From positions 58,079 through 122,078 of the forward strand of contig DIUR01000024.1 in NCBI GenBank assembly GCA_002428265.1: 64,000 nt of DNA, given 5' to 3'. The translations under genes and the position numbers were made by a program. This DNA is from Bacteriovoracaceae bacterium UBA6153. Lineage in GTDB: Bacteria; Bdellovibrionota; Bacteriovoracia; Bacteriovoracales; Bacteriovoracaceae. Of this stretch, positions 16,614 through 25,267 are shown one piece after another. A model generated the notes under the pieces. The model worked only from the letters and a program-made list of their open reading frames with translations. It had not been told where the DNA came from and made no database searches. The first letter of the stretch is position 1. Every line of letters starts with the position of its first letter.

Positions 16614-17414
16614 ATGAAATCTATGAAGACGATAAAACTGAAAAACTTACACACATGTTTAAACTTTAAACACCCGATGTTGATAATCTTTGCTTGTTTA
16701 TCATTTTCAATAAGTGCGGCCGACAATCTTAATAATAAGTCTGTATCAAGAGCTCCAGCAGCTGTAGATGAAGAAGTTCTAACGATACCTTTTAATAATG
16801 AAGACAGCTTTTTTACAAACGATAATATGTTTGCTGAAGATGATGCCGGAGTTATGAAGGATATGAAAACAAACCTTAGTAATTGGGAAAAAACAGAAGA
16901 GTACGCTCGTGTTTGGGACCTTCAAAGAACGGGTCTTTATGTCACTCCAACATCGTCTGAAAAAGGAAAGTATATCTCAAAGAGATTGCTAAGATATGCT
17001 GATAAGAGATTATCAGGTGAAATGAAAAAAGCTGATGAAGGATCAACCCTTCATAAAGTAAGTCGTGTAGAAAAAAATCTTCGCCCTAATGCTTCTGTGA
17101 ATATGTCGAAAAACTTTGGATTAAAATTCAAGGCCCGCGTCCTTCAAGGGAAGGCGATCATGGAAGTGAGAAACCCATGGATAGACTGTAACGCTACAGT
17201 GAGTGCCAATGGTAAAGCAAAATTGATTACTAAAAAAGAGTTCAAAGAATTAGGCTTAGCGTCAGGTGCTGAGTACTCTCTTAATGATGATCAATTCCTT
17301 ACATATATTGATCAACAGCTTACAGACAATATTAAAGCTCGCGTTTCAAATACTTCAGGTAATGACGCGGACTCTAGAATTGAAATGACAGCTAGCTTCC
17401 CATTCAATCTTTAA
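16614..17414 (+). CDS. exported protein of unknown function under a sigma-54 promoter
   Basis: 266 residues. A long basic n-region and hydrophobic core (PMLIIFACLSFSISAA) give a Sec signal peptide cleaved near residue 35. The mature part has an acidic N-terminal segment with Asp/Glu/Asn-rich EDSFFTNDNMFAEDDAG, a mixed alpha region, then a C-terminal segment of alternating strands (NFGLKFKARVLQGKAIMEVR) ending in Phe-Asn-Leu. No known family is recognised. The strand-rich end could be a beta-structured periplasmic or outer-membrane domain. Its promoter is of RpoN type, so expression should depend on an enhancer-binding activator. Confidence 0.75.
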   Translation: MKSMKTIKLKNLHTCLNFKHPMLIIFACLSFSISAADNLNNKSVSRAPAAVDEEVLTIPFNNEDSFFTNDNMFAEDDAGVMKDMKTNLSNWEKTEEYARVWDLQRTGLYVTPTSSEKGKYISKRLLRYADKRLSGEMKKADEGSTLHKVSRVEKNLRPNASVNMSKNFGLKFKARVLQGKAIMEVRNPWIDCNATVSANGKAKLITKKEFKELGLASGAEYSLNDDQFLTYIDQQLTDNIKARVSNTSGNDADSRIEMTASFPFNL

Positions 17415-17489
17415 AAATTTACCAGCTCTCTAGCAATCTCAAAAATAGCAGAGTAATCTTAGACCACTTAATTTTTCGGAGGTCTTTAG

Positions 17490-18749
17490 ATGAGTTTATT
17501 CGACGCTGCTTTATTTCAGGATGCTATTAAGCAACTTGAAGATGCTGCAAAGATTATGGGATTAGATCCTAACGTTGCAGAGAGATTGAAATACCCAAAA
17601 CGTGCCCTACAAGTTTCTGTTCCTATTCGTCTTGACGATGGAACTGTTAAAACTTTCATTGGATATAGAGTACAGCACAACCTTTCTCTTGGACCAGGAA
17701 AAGGTGGGATTCGCTACCATCCAGGTGTAGATCTTTCTGAGACTGCAGGTCTAGCGATGCTTATGACATTTAAGTGTGCTCTTGTTGGTCTTCCATACGG
17801 TGGAGCAAAGGGTGGTATCTGTGTTGATCCAACTCAACTTTCTCGTCAAGAGCTTCAAGCTCTAACAAGAAGATATGCGACAGAAATTAACATGATCATC
17901 GGACCTCATATCGATATCCCAGCTCCAGATATTGGAACTGATGGACAGACTATGGCGTGGTTCATGGATACATACTCTCAAATTAAAGGCTACACAGACG
18001 GCGCTGTCGTTACTGGAAAGCCTCTTGAGATTGGTGGATCAAAAGGACGTGCTGAATCGACAGGTAAAGGAGTTGCATTCTGTGTAAACTTCGCTGCTGA
18101 AAAAATCGGTATGACAATTAACCAAAAAACAACTGTAGCTATTCACGGTTTCGGAAAAGTTGGTATCCCAGCTGCTCACGATCTTCGTGCTCAAGGTGCA
18201 AGAATTGTTGCCGTATCTGACGTGTCTGGTGGTGTTTATGATCCAAACGGATTAGACATCGAAGCGTGTGAGAAATGGGTAAAAGAAAATAAAGTTCTAA
18301 AAGGTATGCCTGGAACAAAACACATCACGAACGATGAGCTATTTGCTCTAGACGTTGATGTATTAATTCCAGCAGCAATCGATGGTGTTATCACAAAAGA
18401 TAACGCTCACGTTGTAAAAGCAAAAATCATTGCTGAAGGTGCCAACGGTCCTCTTACAAAAGAAGCCGTAGACATCGTAACAGCTAAGGGTGCATTCCTG
18501 ATTCCAGACGTTCTATGTAACGCTGGTGGGGTTATCGTGTCTTACTTCGAATGGGTACAAGGTCTTCAGTCATTCTTCTGGGATTTAGATGAAGTTAATA
18601 AGAGACTTCACTCAATTCTTAAAGATGCATTTGAAAACGTTTATGCAACTTCGAAAGAGTTCGAATGTAATATGAAATCAGCAGCTCTTGTTGCTGCTAT
18701 CAGAAGACTAGAAAAAGCTATGAAATTACGTGGTCTTTGGCCTTCGTAG
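17490..18749 (+). CDS. gdhA: glutamate dehydrogenase (Glu/Leu/Phe/Val family)
   Basis: 419 residues, typical of the hexameric RocG/GudB type. The substrate site is in GPGKGGIRYHP and the catalytic lysine in PYGGAKGGI (about residue 108). The Rossmann motif HGFGKVGIPAA follows, with SDVSGG after strand beta-2; the acidic residue suggests NAD preference. It oxidatively deaminates glutamate to 2-oxoglutarate. A well-placed CGGAGG lies at 17477-17482. A strong terminator follows, so it is likely a single-gene unit. It fits amino-acid catabolism together with aspA. Confidence 0.95.
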   Translation: MSLFDAALFQDAIKQLEDAAKIMGLDPNVAERLKYPKRALQVSVPIRLDDGTVKTFIGYRVQHNLSLGPGKGGIRYHPGVDLSETAGLAMLMTFKCALVGLPYGGAKGGICVDPTQLSRQELQALTRRYATEINMIIGPHIDIPAPDIGTDGQTMAWFMDTYSQIKGYTDGAVVTGKPLEIGGSKGRAESTGKGVAFCVNFAAEKIGMTINQKTTVAIHGFGKVGIPAAHDLRAQGARIVAVSDVSGGVYDPNGLDIEACEKWVKENKVLKGMPGTKHITNDELFALDVDVLIPAAIDGVITKDNAHVVKAKIIAEGANGPLTKEAVDIVTAKGAFLIPDVLCNAGGVIVSYFEWVQGLQSFFWDLDEVNKRLHSILKDAFENVYATSKEFECNMKSAALVAAIRRLEKAMKLRGLWPS

Positions 18750-18756
18750 TCTTAAT

Positions 18757-18788
18757 AAAAAAGGCTCCTTCGGGAGCCTTTTTTTTTG
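18757..18788 (+). terminator. intrinsic terminator of gdhA (GGCTCC/GGAGCC type)
   Basis: Stem AAAAAAGGCTCC (18757-18768) pairs with GGAGCCTTTTTT (from 18773) around a TTCG tetraloop; the T run has nine T. The same GGCTCC/GGAGCC core recurs at 45688 and 56399. Confidence 0.95.
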
Positions 18789-18813
18789 CCTAAATTAAGT
18801 TATAATTTTCTTT

Positions 18814-19293
18814 ATGATTCAATCATTTATTTTAACCATTCTTTTATCGATCAACATTCAAGCTGCTGTTGTTAAGCACGAAACAGTCAGTGCAAAATAC
18901 GAAGAATTTCCCTTAAGAGAAGTTTGCGAAAAACTTGGCGCTAAAAATTTTGAACTCATTTCTGCGAAGTCGAGCAACGAAATTGATTGCATGGGAAAAG
19001 TCTTTAAAACAATCGATTTTTGTCTTCAAAAGTTTCCAGAAAATAAATCACTTACTAGAGCGCTTATTGACGAAAAAAATAAAGTGCTAAAGTGCGAGAG
19101 TGCCTCTAATGTAACTTTATACTTAAGCTGTGATCAAAGAGATGCGAAGTATTGCCTCAATCCTAAAAAGGGATGTGAAGACCTGCAAAAGATTTATGCT
19201 GTAAAACTAGAAATAGCTCATCAGTCTGTAGTTGATAAAACACTCAATTGTTATTTTTCAAAACCATTAGGAGATTTCGATGCGACTAATTAG
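18814..19293 (+). CDS. small secreted Cys-containing protein, unknown function
   Basis: 159 residues with a short signal peptide (MIQSFILTILLSINIQAA). The mature part has about nine cysteines (REVCEKL, EIDCMG, DFCLQ, LKCES, LSCDQ, KYCLNPKKGCEDL, LNCYF), suggesting disulfides made by the Dsb system. No family is recognised. Its last 14 bases overlap the start of the FecR-domain gene, so the two are co-translated and probably act together in the envelope. Confidence 0.7.
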   Translation: MIQSFILTILLSINIQAAVVKHETVSAKYEEFPLREVCEKLGAKNFELISAKSSNEIDCMGKVFKTIDFCLQKFPENKSLTRALIDEKNKVLKCESASNVTLYLSCDQRDAKYCLNPKKGCEDLQKIYAVKLEIAHQSVVDKTLNCYFSKPLGDFDATN

Positions 19294-19873
19294 CTTTATT
19301 TTTTTCTGTTTCTATTGTGTGACAGTAAGTGCGGCGAGCTCATTTTTGCCTAATGCTAATATCGTGAAGATTCACGGTCAGGCCTTTATCGATAAAGAGA
19401 AAATTGAAGAAGGGGCCGAGGTGGCCAAAGGAATGGAAATTAAAATTCCTAAAAAAGGCGACTACGTTATTATTAAATATCAAAACGGGCACAAGGTCAG
19501 ACTTAGTGGGGCCATCGTAAAAGTTGAGGAGCTAACAGAAAAAAGTAGCCTCTTAAATCTTATAAAAGGTGAAATTCATACTTTGGTTAAAACATTAACG
19601 AAAGATGAAAAGTTTATCATTAAGACAAAGTACGCTTCTTTTGCAGTTCGAGGAACAAAATTCGGAATCAATTTAGATGAAGAAAAAAAGAAAGCTTACC
19701 TTTGTGTTTGTGAAGGCGTTGTGAGTGCCACTCAGAAAAACATGTCAGTTGATGTGGGGAAAAATGAAGATTTGTGGGTAGGCATGAATGCAGCAAAGCT
19801 TGATGTAAAACAATCTACACCTGCAATGTTCAACATGACTAATGATATAATCGAAGAGATGGATAAGCTCTAA
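19280..19873 (+). CDS. exported FecR-domain protein
   Basis: 197 residues with a signal peptide (cleaved near SAAS, residue 19). The core matches the FecR fold: NIVKIHGQAFIDKEKIEEGAEV, then VRLSGAIVKVEE, KGEIHTLV and the hallmark SFAVRGTKFGI near residue 125, which corresponds to the family TPxAxxxVRGTxF. Here it is a stand-alone periplasmic or secreted protein, not fused to a transmembrane sigma regulator, so a regulatory role with an ECF sigma factor is unlikely; none is nearby. GGAGA precedes the ATG. Its stop abuts the stop of the convergent aspA. Confidence 0.82.
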   Translation: MRLISFIFFCFYCVTVSAASSFLPNANIVKIHGQAFIDKEKIEEGAEVAKGMEIKIPKKGDYVIIKYQNGHKVRLSGAIVKVEELTEKSSLLNLIKGEIHTLVKTLTKDEKFIIKTKYASFAVRGTKFGINLDEEKKKAYLCVCEGVVSATQKNMSVDVGKNEDLWVGMNAAKLDVKQSTPAMFNMTNDIIEEMDKL

Positions 19874-21298
19874 TTAGAATTTTTTTCCGATATACTTAGG
19901 TCTAAGCATATTTTCTACAGAAAAAATTTCATCAAGTTGTTCTTGAGTCAGTAGCTTCCTCTCAAGAACAACTTCGCTGACGCTCTTGCCACTCTTGGCA
20001 CACTCTTTACCGATACTATCGCAAGTCTCATGTCCTAAAACTGGATCGAGATAAGTGACAATGGCAATTGAGCTCATGACGTTTCTTAAGCATATTTCTG
20101 GATTAGCAGTAATGCCTTCGATACATTTTTCTTTAAGGTTATAAGAAGCATTCTTTAAAAGATTGATAGATTCAAAAAGCGAAGAAGCAATGACTGGCTC
20201 CATGACGTTGAGCTGGAGTTGTCCTGCTTCACTGGCCATTGTGATAGTCAGATCATTTCCAATAACTTTAAAACACACTTGGTTTACAACTTCTGGAATA
20301 ACCGGGTTTACTTTAGCAGGCATGATACTTGATCCGGCCTGAAGTTCTGGAAGATTGATTTCTTTAAGTCCTGCCCTAGGTCCTGAAGAAAGAAGGCGTA
20401 GATCATTACAGATTTTTGAAAGTTTTACTGCAGTTCTTTTTAAGCATCCAGAAATCATGACATAAGCACCACAATCAGATGTGGCCTCAATTAAGTCTTC
20501 AGATAAAACATAATTAAGTCCTGTGACTTCTTGAAGTTTTTTAACGGCAAGTTCAGCGTATCCAGGAGGAGTATTAATACCTGTCCCAATGGCCGTTGCA
20601 CCTAAGTTAACTTCAAGAATTAAATCTTTGAGTTGAACTAATAATTTAATGTCTTCTTTTAAAAGAGTTGAGTAGGCATGGAACTCTTGTCCCAGACACA
20701 TTGGTACTGCATCTTGAAGTTGTGTTCTTCCCATTTTTAAAACAGATCTAAATTCTTTTGATTTTTTAAGAAAAGATTCATTGAGTACGCTTAAAGCAGT
20801 AATAAGCTCAGTGATATGTTGGTAGAGAGCAATTCTAAAAGCAGTAGGGTAAGCATCGTTAGTAGACTGGCATTTATTTACATGATCATTTGGGTGAACA
20901 ATATTGTAATTGCCTTTTTTCTCTCCAAGAAGTTCAAGTGCTAAATTGGCAATCACTTCATTAGCATTCATATTTACTGAAGTTCCGGCCCCACCTTGAT
21001 AGATATCAGAAGGGAATTGATCCAGGCATCTATTGTTAAGAATGATTTCGTCACAAGCTCTTGCGATAACAGCTGCAATTTTTGGATCAATCGTTCCCAA
21101 TTCACCATTGGCCAGAGCACATGCTTTTTTAGTGTAGGCCAAGGCCTTTACCATAATAGGGTTGTTACTAATTTTAACGTCTGAAATTTTAAAGTTATCA
21201 ATCGCTCTTTGAGTGTGGATTCCATAATAAGCATCTAGTGGAACTTGCAACGGACCAAGTAAGTCGTGTTCTGTTCTTGTCTGCATATTTGAGTTCAT
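19874..21298 (-). CDS. aspA: aspartate ammonia-lyase
   Basis: 474 residues. The fumarase/aspartase signature GSSIMPAKVNP (catalytic Ser loop) is present, as are TEHDLLGPLQVP at the start and HPNDHVNKCQSTND (family: HPNDHVNxSQSTND; Cys replaces Ser). It reversibly converts aspartate to fumarate and ammonia and channels amino acids into the TCA cycle. The overall length and blocks fit AspA rather than fumarase C (about 460, lacking the DLLG start). It is a single minus-strand gene, abutting the fecR-like gene at its end. Confidence 0.93.
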   Translation of the reverse strand: MNSNMQTRTEHDLLGPLQVPLDAYYGIHTQRAIDNFKISDVKISNNPIMVKALAYTKKACALANGELGTIDPKIAAVIARACDEIILNNRCLDQFPSDIYQGGAGTSVNMNANEVIANLALELLGEKKGNYNIVHPNDHVNKCQSTNDAYPTAFRIALYQHITELITALSVLNESFLKKSKEFRSVLKMGRTQLQDAVPMCLGQEFHAYSTLLKEDIKLLVQLKDLILEVNLGATAIGTGINTPPGYAELAVKKLQEVTGLNYVLSEDLIEATSDCGAYVMISGCLKRTAVKLSKICNDLRLLSSGPRAGLKEINLPELQAGSSIMPAKVNPVIPEVVNQVCFKVIGNDLTITMASEAGQLQLNVMEPVIASSLFESINLLKNASYNLKEKCIEGITANPEICLRNVMSSIAIVTYLDPVLGHETCDSIGKECAKSGKSVSEVVLERKLLTQEQLDEIFSVENMLRPKYIGKKF

Positions 21299-21425
21299 AG
21301 AGTATTCCTTTTATGGGGCTGCGCCATCAGCTTTTGACGGCGGGTACTTTAATTAAGTCTGATTTTAACTACTAAGAATGATCTCTCACTCCTGTTTTTG
21401 CAAGGGAGCATGCAGGAGATTTTTT

Positions 21426-21950
21426 ATGAACATGAGAACAAAAAGTTTATATCCTTTTGCAGGCCAGTACTGTCCGGTGGATATTTTTGGCTATGCCTCA
21501 AATGGTATCCCGGGGATTGAAATAGTGGGGCTAGGTAAGTACTCACGATCGATGAAAGAAAAATTTATTTACCTATCCCGTGAAAAGAAGCTTCGCTTTC
21601 CCTTGAAGCGCTTTGTCTTATGCATTGAAGGAGAAGTAGAAGGGAAAAAATTTAAAGAGGAAGAGTATCGCTATCTTGAGTTGCCATTGCTGTTGATGCT
21701 CTGGAGCCTTACCGGGCATTTACCACTTGAACATTTAGAAGACTGCTTTGCCTCTGGAAAAATTTCTATCGAAGGTGATATTCAGGCGCTGTCTCTTACA
21801 CCGCTTCAGCAATCTTTTTTAAGTGATATGTTTAAACTTGAAGAGCACCAGTCTTTAAAAATCATAGGGCCTAAAAACATGGACGTGCATGAAGAGCATT
21901 ATCACTTACCTATAGAAGGCATAATGGAGTCACTTTTAGCTGTTAACTAA
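21426..21950 (+). CDS. stand-alone ComM/YifB N-terminal (ChlI-like) domain protein
   Basis: 174 residues from the ATG at 21426, which has AGGAGA 6 bases upstream. The first 90 residues follow the N-terminal domain of ComM/YifB Mg-chelatase-like proteins: GYASNGIPGIEIVGLGKYSR, then REKKLRFPLKRFVLCIEGE and a leucine-rich LELPLLLMLWSL where ComM has DLPIALGIL. The AAA+ motor and C-terminal domain of ComM are absent. A longer in-frame start at 21378 would add a Cys-rich peptide over the ribosome binding site and is rejected. CTCCTG (21389-21394) could pair with CAGGAG (21413-21418) and mask the start. The function is unknown. Confidence 0.65.
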   Translation: MNMRTKSLYPFAGQYCPVDIFGYASNGIPGIEIVGLGKYSRSMKEKFIYLSREKKLRFPLKRFVLCIEGEVEGKKFKEEEYRYLELPLLLMLWSLTGHLPLEHLEDCFASGKISIEGDIQALSLTPLQQSFLSDMFKLEEHQSLKIIGPKNMDVHEEHYHLPIEGIMESLLAVN

Positions 21951-22008
21951 GGGCCTTAAATCATAAGAAACTTAAGTAAAATCTATAACCTGCCGATAGG
22001 TGATTAAA

Positions 22009-22539
22009 ATGGTAGGTTATATGAAATATGCTTATGGTGTGCTGGCCTTAGTTTGTCTATCTATGAATGCTTACTCAATTGAATTTGAGAAGATGGAGAT
22101 TAAAGGTTATGAGAAAAAAATAATCTCAGAAACCCAAATTCGTTACGTAAAAAGAACGAATCCTAAAAAAGTTATTCATTTGCAAGTAAGTCAGTACAAT
22201 CCGGAAAATCTCTGGAAAGAAGAGACGATCAAAGATGAGATTAGTAAGATGTTTGAAACCAGAAAAAGCATGTATAAAGTTTTTGGTTTTTCTGACATAG
22301 AGTTTTACGATTATAAATTAGCGAACACTAAAACTCATCCGCGCCTAGATATTTTTGGATCTTATAGAAAGATCAATGATAAAAAAGTTTATTTCTCTGA
22401 AACAAACATCTATTTCGAAAAAAAGTTCTTACAAGTAAAAATCATTAATGAAGCACAGACGGATTCGGGAAAGATTCCAAAAGTGGAAATAGATAATGTT
22501 CTAGTGCAAATTAAGGCACAAGAGCTAGAGGTAAACTAA
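22009..22539 (+). CDS. exported protein, unknown function
   Basis: 176 residues with a signal peptide (hydrophobic core YGVLALVCLSM, cleavage after NAYS). The mature part is basic, rich in Lys and Ile, with alternating strand pattern (KKVIHLQVSQY, VYFSETNIYFEKKFLQVKI). No family is recognised. The start at 22009 has AGGTGA 6 bases before it; an ATG at 22021 with GGTAGG is an alternative that gives the same mature protein. The stop overlaps the next start (TAATG), so it forms an operon with the large exported protein. Confidence 0.7.
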   Translation: MVGYMKYAYGVLALVCLSMNAYSIEFEKMEIKGYEKKIISETQIRYVKRTNPKKVIHLQVSQYNPENLWKEETIKDEISKMFETRKSMYKVFGFSDIEFYDYKLANTKTHPRLDIFGSYRKINDKKVYFSETNIYFEKKFLQVKIINEAQTDSGKIPKVEIDNVLVQIKAQELEVN

Positions 22540-24287
22540 TGAAAAAACTTCTTAGTCTCGTGCTTATTTCTTCATTGATACTTCCCACTTTGGCATGGTC
22601 GGCCTCTACCAATAAAAAAACATGTCCTGAATGTGAAATGAAAACCAATGCTTTCACAGAAGATAAAATCGTCAGAGTCTGTAACGACGTCAGTGATATT
22701 ATCTGTAAAGATGTAAAGCTTGATGAGCGTCGTGCTTGTAATGAGTCAGATGAAACAATTTTTAGTAAAGCTACAACTAAAGAAGATATTTTTAAATTTG
22801 CACAGGGATGTTTTAAGTCTGGTGTGACTTCTTTTGTTCAGTTTTTTACAGATTTCCTTCCTCAGTTATTGAGAGGTATTTGGGATGCAACTAAAATGGC
22901 AGCAGGTGCTGTCACTGGTGACTCAGATGTCTGGAGCAAGCTAAAAGGGATGTACGAGTCTTCAACTTCAATTGCTGCTGATATTTATGAGGCAGTTCAA
23001 GAAGACCCAGGAGCTTATTTTTCTAAAATCTGGTCTAAGGTCGTTGATGTTGTGGGCCCGATGGTTGCTGGATATGATTGTTTAAAACCACAGAAAAAAG
23101 TTGAAAATATTTGTGGGTTTATTGCAGGATGGATTGTTCCACCAGCAGTTCTGGCCAAAGTCTTAGTAAGAGGAGTTAAGGAAGTTAAATTTCTCAGAGA
23201 TCATGGAGCTCTTTCAATAAGTGAAAAAGGAAAACTTGCAAAGGCGCTTGAGCATGCAGAAAACAGACCTGTCCTTACGCTGAAACAAATGCAAGAGTTA
23301 GAAAAAAGTTTTGAGAAGCTTGGTTATACGGATGATCAGTTTGAGTTCATTTATAAATCGGGTGGACTTCAAAAGTTTAAGTTAGCAGAATTAAAACCAA
23401 TTACTAGCGCTGAGGGTAAGGCACAAAAATTAGCTTTACTAGGTGAGCAGAAAGCAGCTGTAAAACAAACCGCTAAAAATCCAGGTCAGGTCGCGCTTAA
23501 AGCAGATGTTTCATCAGACTTTTTTACAACGACTTCTACTGGAGTCAATGGAGTTGTTAACTCTTCAGGGCAAATCGTGGAGAGAATTATTGAAAATGGT
23601 AGTGAGGTCGCTTATAGAGTCAGGATGGTAGACCCCAACACCAAAAAGATTATTGAAACAACTTTTTCAGCAGAACAAATGGCCAGGTTAAATGCTAAAG
23701 CGGCCAATAAAGAAACGACTGCTGCTATTACGGCAGCGATTGCTAAAGATCCTAAATTAAAGTCTCCTCAGCAAGAGTTCATAGAGCTTCAAAAGAAAGA
23801 AGACGCTAGGCTTGCAGCTAAAAAAGCAGAACAAGATAAGGCCAATGGATTTGAAGTTAAAGAAGTTGATATGCTGGAATTTGAAAGAGCAAAAGCTGCT
23901 CAAGTAAAAAATTATGAGGGCGGGATTGACTACGTAGCAGAAAAGCCACCTGGAAAAATTATTCTTACAAAAGAGCCACCGAAAAAACCTGAGCCACCTA
24001 AGGACCCTACGAAGCCGGCTTCTTTATATGAGAGTGGATATGTTCAGGTATTAACAAAAAATAAAATGGGAGTGACGACAGTAATGCCGGCCCAGATTAT
24101 GAAGACGGTTGTTGAAAACAATGTTGAAAAATATGTTGTGAGGATTTTAGATAAATCATCCAATACATATATCGAAAAGAAATTTAGTGCGCTTGAAATG
24201 ACAATGATGAGGGCAAAAGATGCTCCGGCAGTAGGTAATGAGATCAAAATGTTTGATCGCGCTGCCGGAGTGACTGGTTTAGATTGA
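22539..24287 (+). CDS. large exported protein with two internal repeats, unknown function
   Basis: 582 residues. A signal peptide (MKKLLSLVLISSLILPTLAWS) precedes a Cys-rich N-domain (CPECEMK, VCND, ICKD, ACNE, GCFK, YDCLK, NICGF). A hydrophobic stretch IAGWIVPPAVLAKVLV lies near residue 195. The C-terminal half carries two copies of a roughly 50-residue module: one ends TTFSAEQMARLNAK (near 23690) and the other KKFSALEMTMMRAK (near 24210), each preceded by a V-EN-VxYVVR-type strand. They are joined by a Glu/Lys/Ala helix and a Pro-rich linker (PPKKPEPPKDPTKPA). No known family is recognised. The 3' end overlaps pfkA by 9 bases. Confidence 0.75.
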   Translation: MKKLLSLVLISSLILPTLAWSASTNKKTCPECEMKTNAFTEDKIVRVCNDVSDIICKDVKLDERRACNESDETIFSKATTKEDIFKFAQGCFKSGVTSFVQFFTDFLPQLLRGIWDATKMAAGAVTGDSDVWSKLKGMYESSTSIAADIYEAVQEDPGAYFSKIWSKVVDVVGPMVAGYDCLKPQKKVENICGFIAGWIVPPAVLAKVLVRGVKEVKFLRDHGALSISEKGKLAKALEHAENRPVLTLKQMQELEKSFEKLGYTDDQFEFIYKSGGLQKFKLAELKPITSAEGKAQKLALLGEQKAAVKQTAKNPGQVALKADVSSDFFTTTSTGVNGVVNSSGQIVERIIENGSEVAYRVRMVDPNTKKIIETTFSAEQMARLNAKAANKETTAAITAAIAKDPKLKSPQQEFIELQKKEDARLAAKKAEQDKANGFEVKEVDMLEFERAKAAQVKNYEGGIDYVAEKPPGKIILTKEPPKKPEPPKDPTKPASLYESGYVQVLTKNKMGVTTVMPAQIMKTVVENNVEKYVVRILDKSSNTYIEKKFSALEMTMMRAKDAPAVGNEIKMFDRAAGVTGLD

Positions 24288-25259
24288 TAGTGATGTCAGA
24301 AGATCTACTTCTGAAATATCAAATTCATTTTTCTTTCTCAAGCAATTTGCAAGAGGAATAATAATAACTTTGCCACTTACAAATACAGTGGCAGAGGCCT
24401 TCTCTCCAGCAAGTAGCGCCTTAACAGCAGAATGACCCATTTGAGAAGCAATCAGACGATCTGTCGGCGTTGGGTTCCCACCTCTTTGGATGTGCCCCAG
24501 AATACAAACGTGAGCTTCTAATTGAAACTGCTCTTTTAAGTTTTTTTGAATCAGATACCCAACGCCAGGCTCTTCACCTTCGGCTGCAATAATAATTGAA
24601 GATGTCTTTCCACGTTTAATACCGCGGTCAATATCGCCGGCAATTTTTTGAAAATCAATATTCTCAGCAGGCAGAACGACGTTTTCGGCCCCTGTACAAA
24701 TCCCCACCTTGAGTGCGATGGCAGGAGATTTTCTTCCCATAACTTCAACAATAAATGTTCTAGCGTGTGAGTTGGCAGTATCTCTAATTTTATCTACGGC
24801 ATCTACGGCATTTTGGACGGCAGTATCAAACCCGATAGTATAGTCAGTCCCACTAATGTCGTTATCAATAGTTCCAGGAATGCCTACAACTTTAATTCCA
24901 TGCTCTTCATGAAGCTTCATAGCTCCGTTATAAGAGCCGTCTCCACCGATGACGACAAGAGCATCTATCCCATGTGATTTTAAAATATCTGCGGCTTTTT
25001 TTCTTCCTTCAGGAGTTCTGAACTCTTTAGAGCGCGACGTCTGAAGAATTGTTCCACCGTGCTGAAGAATGTTACCAACTGAAGAAACACTTAGCTCTCT
25101 GATGTTATTTTCTAGAAGACCTTCATATCCTTTTTGGATTCCAAAAATTTGTAAGTCTTCACCAATGGCCGTTCTCACGACAGCTCTGATAGCACAGTTC
25201 ATTCCCGGACTATCTCCACCGCTACAAAGAACACCAATCTTTTTAATTTTCTTAGTCAT
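24279..25259 (-). CDS. pfkA: ATP-dependent 6-phosphofructokinase
   Basis: 326 residues, standard bacterial PfkA length. It shows CSGGDSPGMN at the N-terminus, VVIGGDGSYNGAM (Gly in the loop that in PPi-dependent enzymes is Asp), PGTIDNDISGTDYTIGFDTA with catalytic Asp, and VEVMGRKSPAIAL. It phosphorylates fructose 6-phosphate in glycolysis. It lies downstream of gpmI with an 8-base gap, giving a small glycolytic operon headed by the trmH-like gene. Confidence 0.96.
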   Translation of the reverse strand: MTKKIKKIGVLCSGGDSPGMNCAIRAVVRTAIGEDLQIFGIQKGYEGLLENNIRELSVSSVGNILQHGGTILQTSRSKEFRTPEGRKKAADILKSHGIDALVVIGGDGSYNGAMKLHEEHGIKVVGIPGTIDNDISGTDYTIGFDTAVQNAVDAVDKIRDTANSHARTFIVEVMGRKSPAIALKVGICTGAENVVLPAENIDFQKIAGDIDRGIKRGKTSSIIIAAEGEEPGVGYLIQKNLKEQFQLEAHVCILGHIQRGGNPTPTDRLIASQMGHSAVKALLAGEKASATVFVSGKVIIIPLANCLRKKNEFDISEVDLLTSLSI

Positions 25260-25267
25260 AAACTTCC

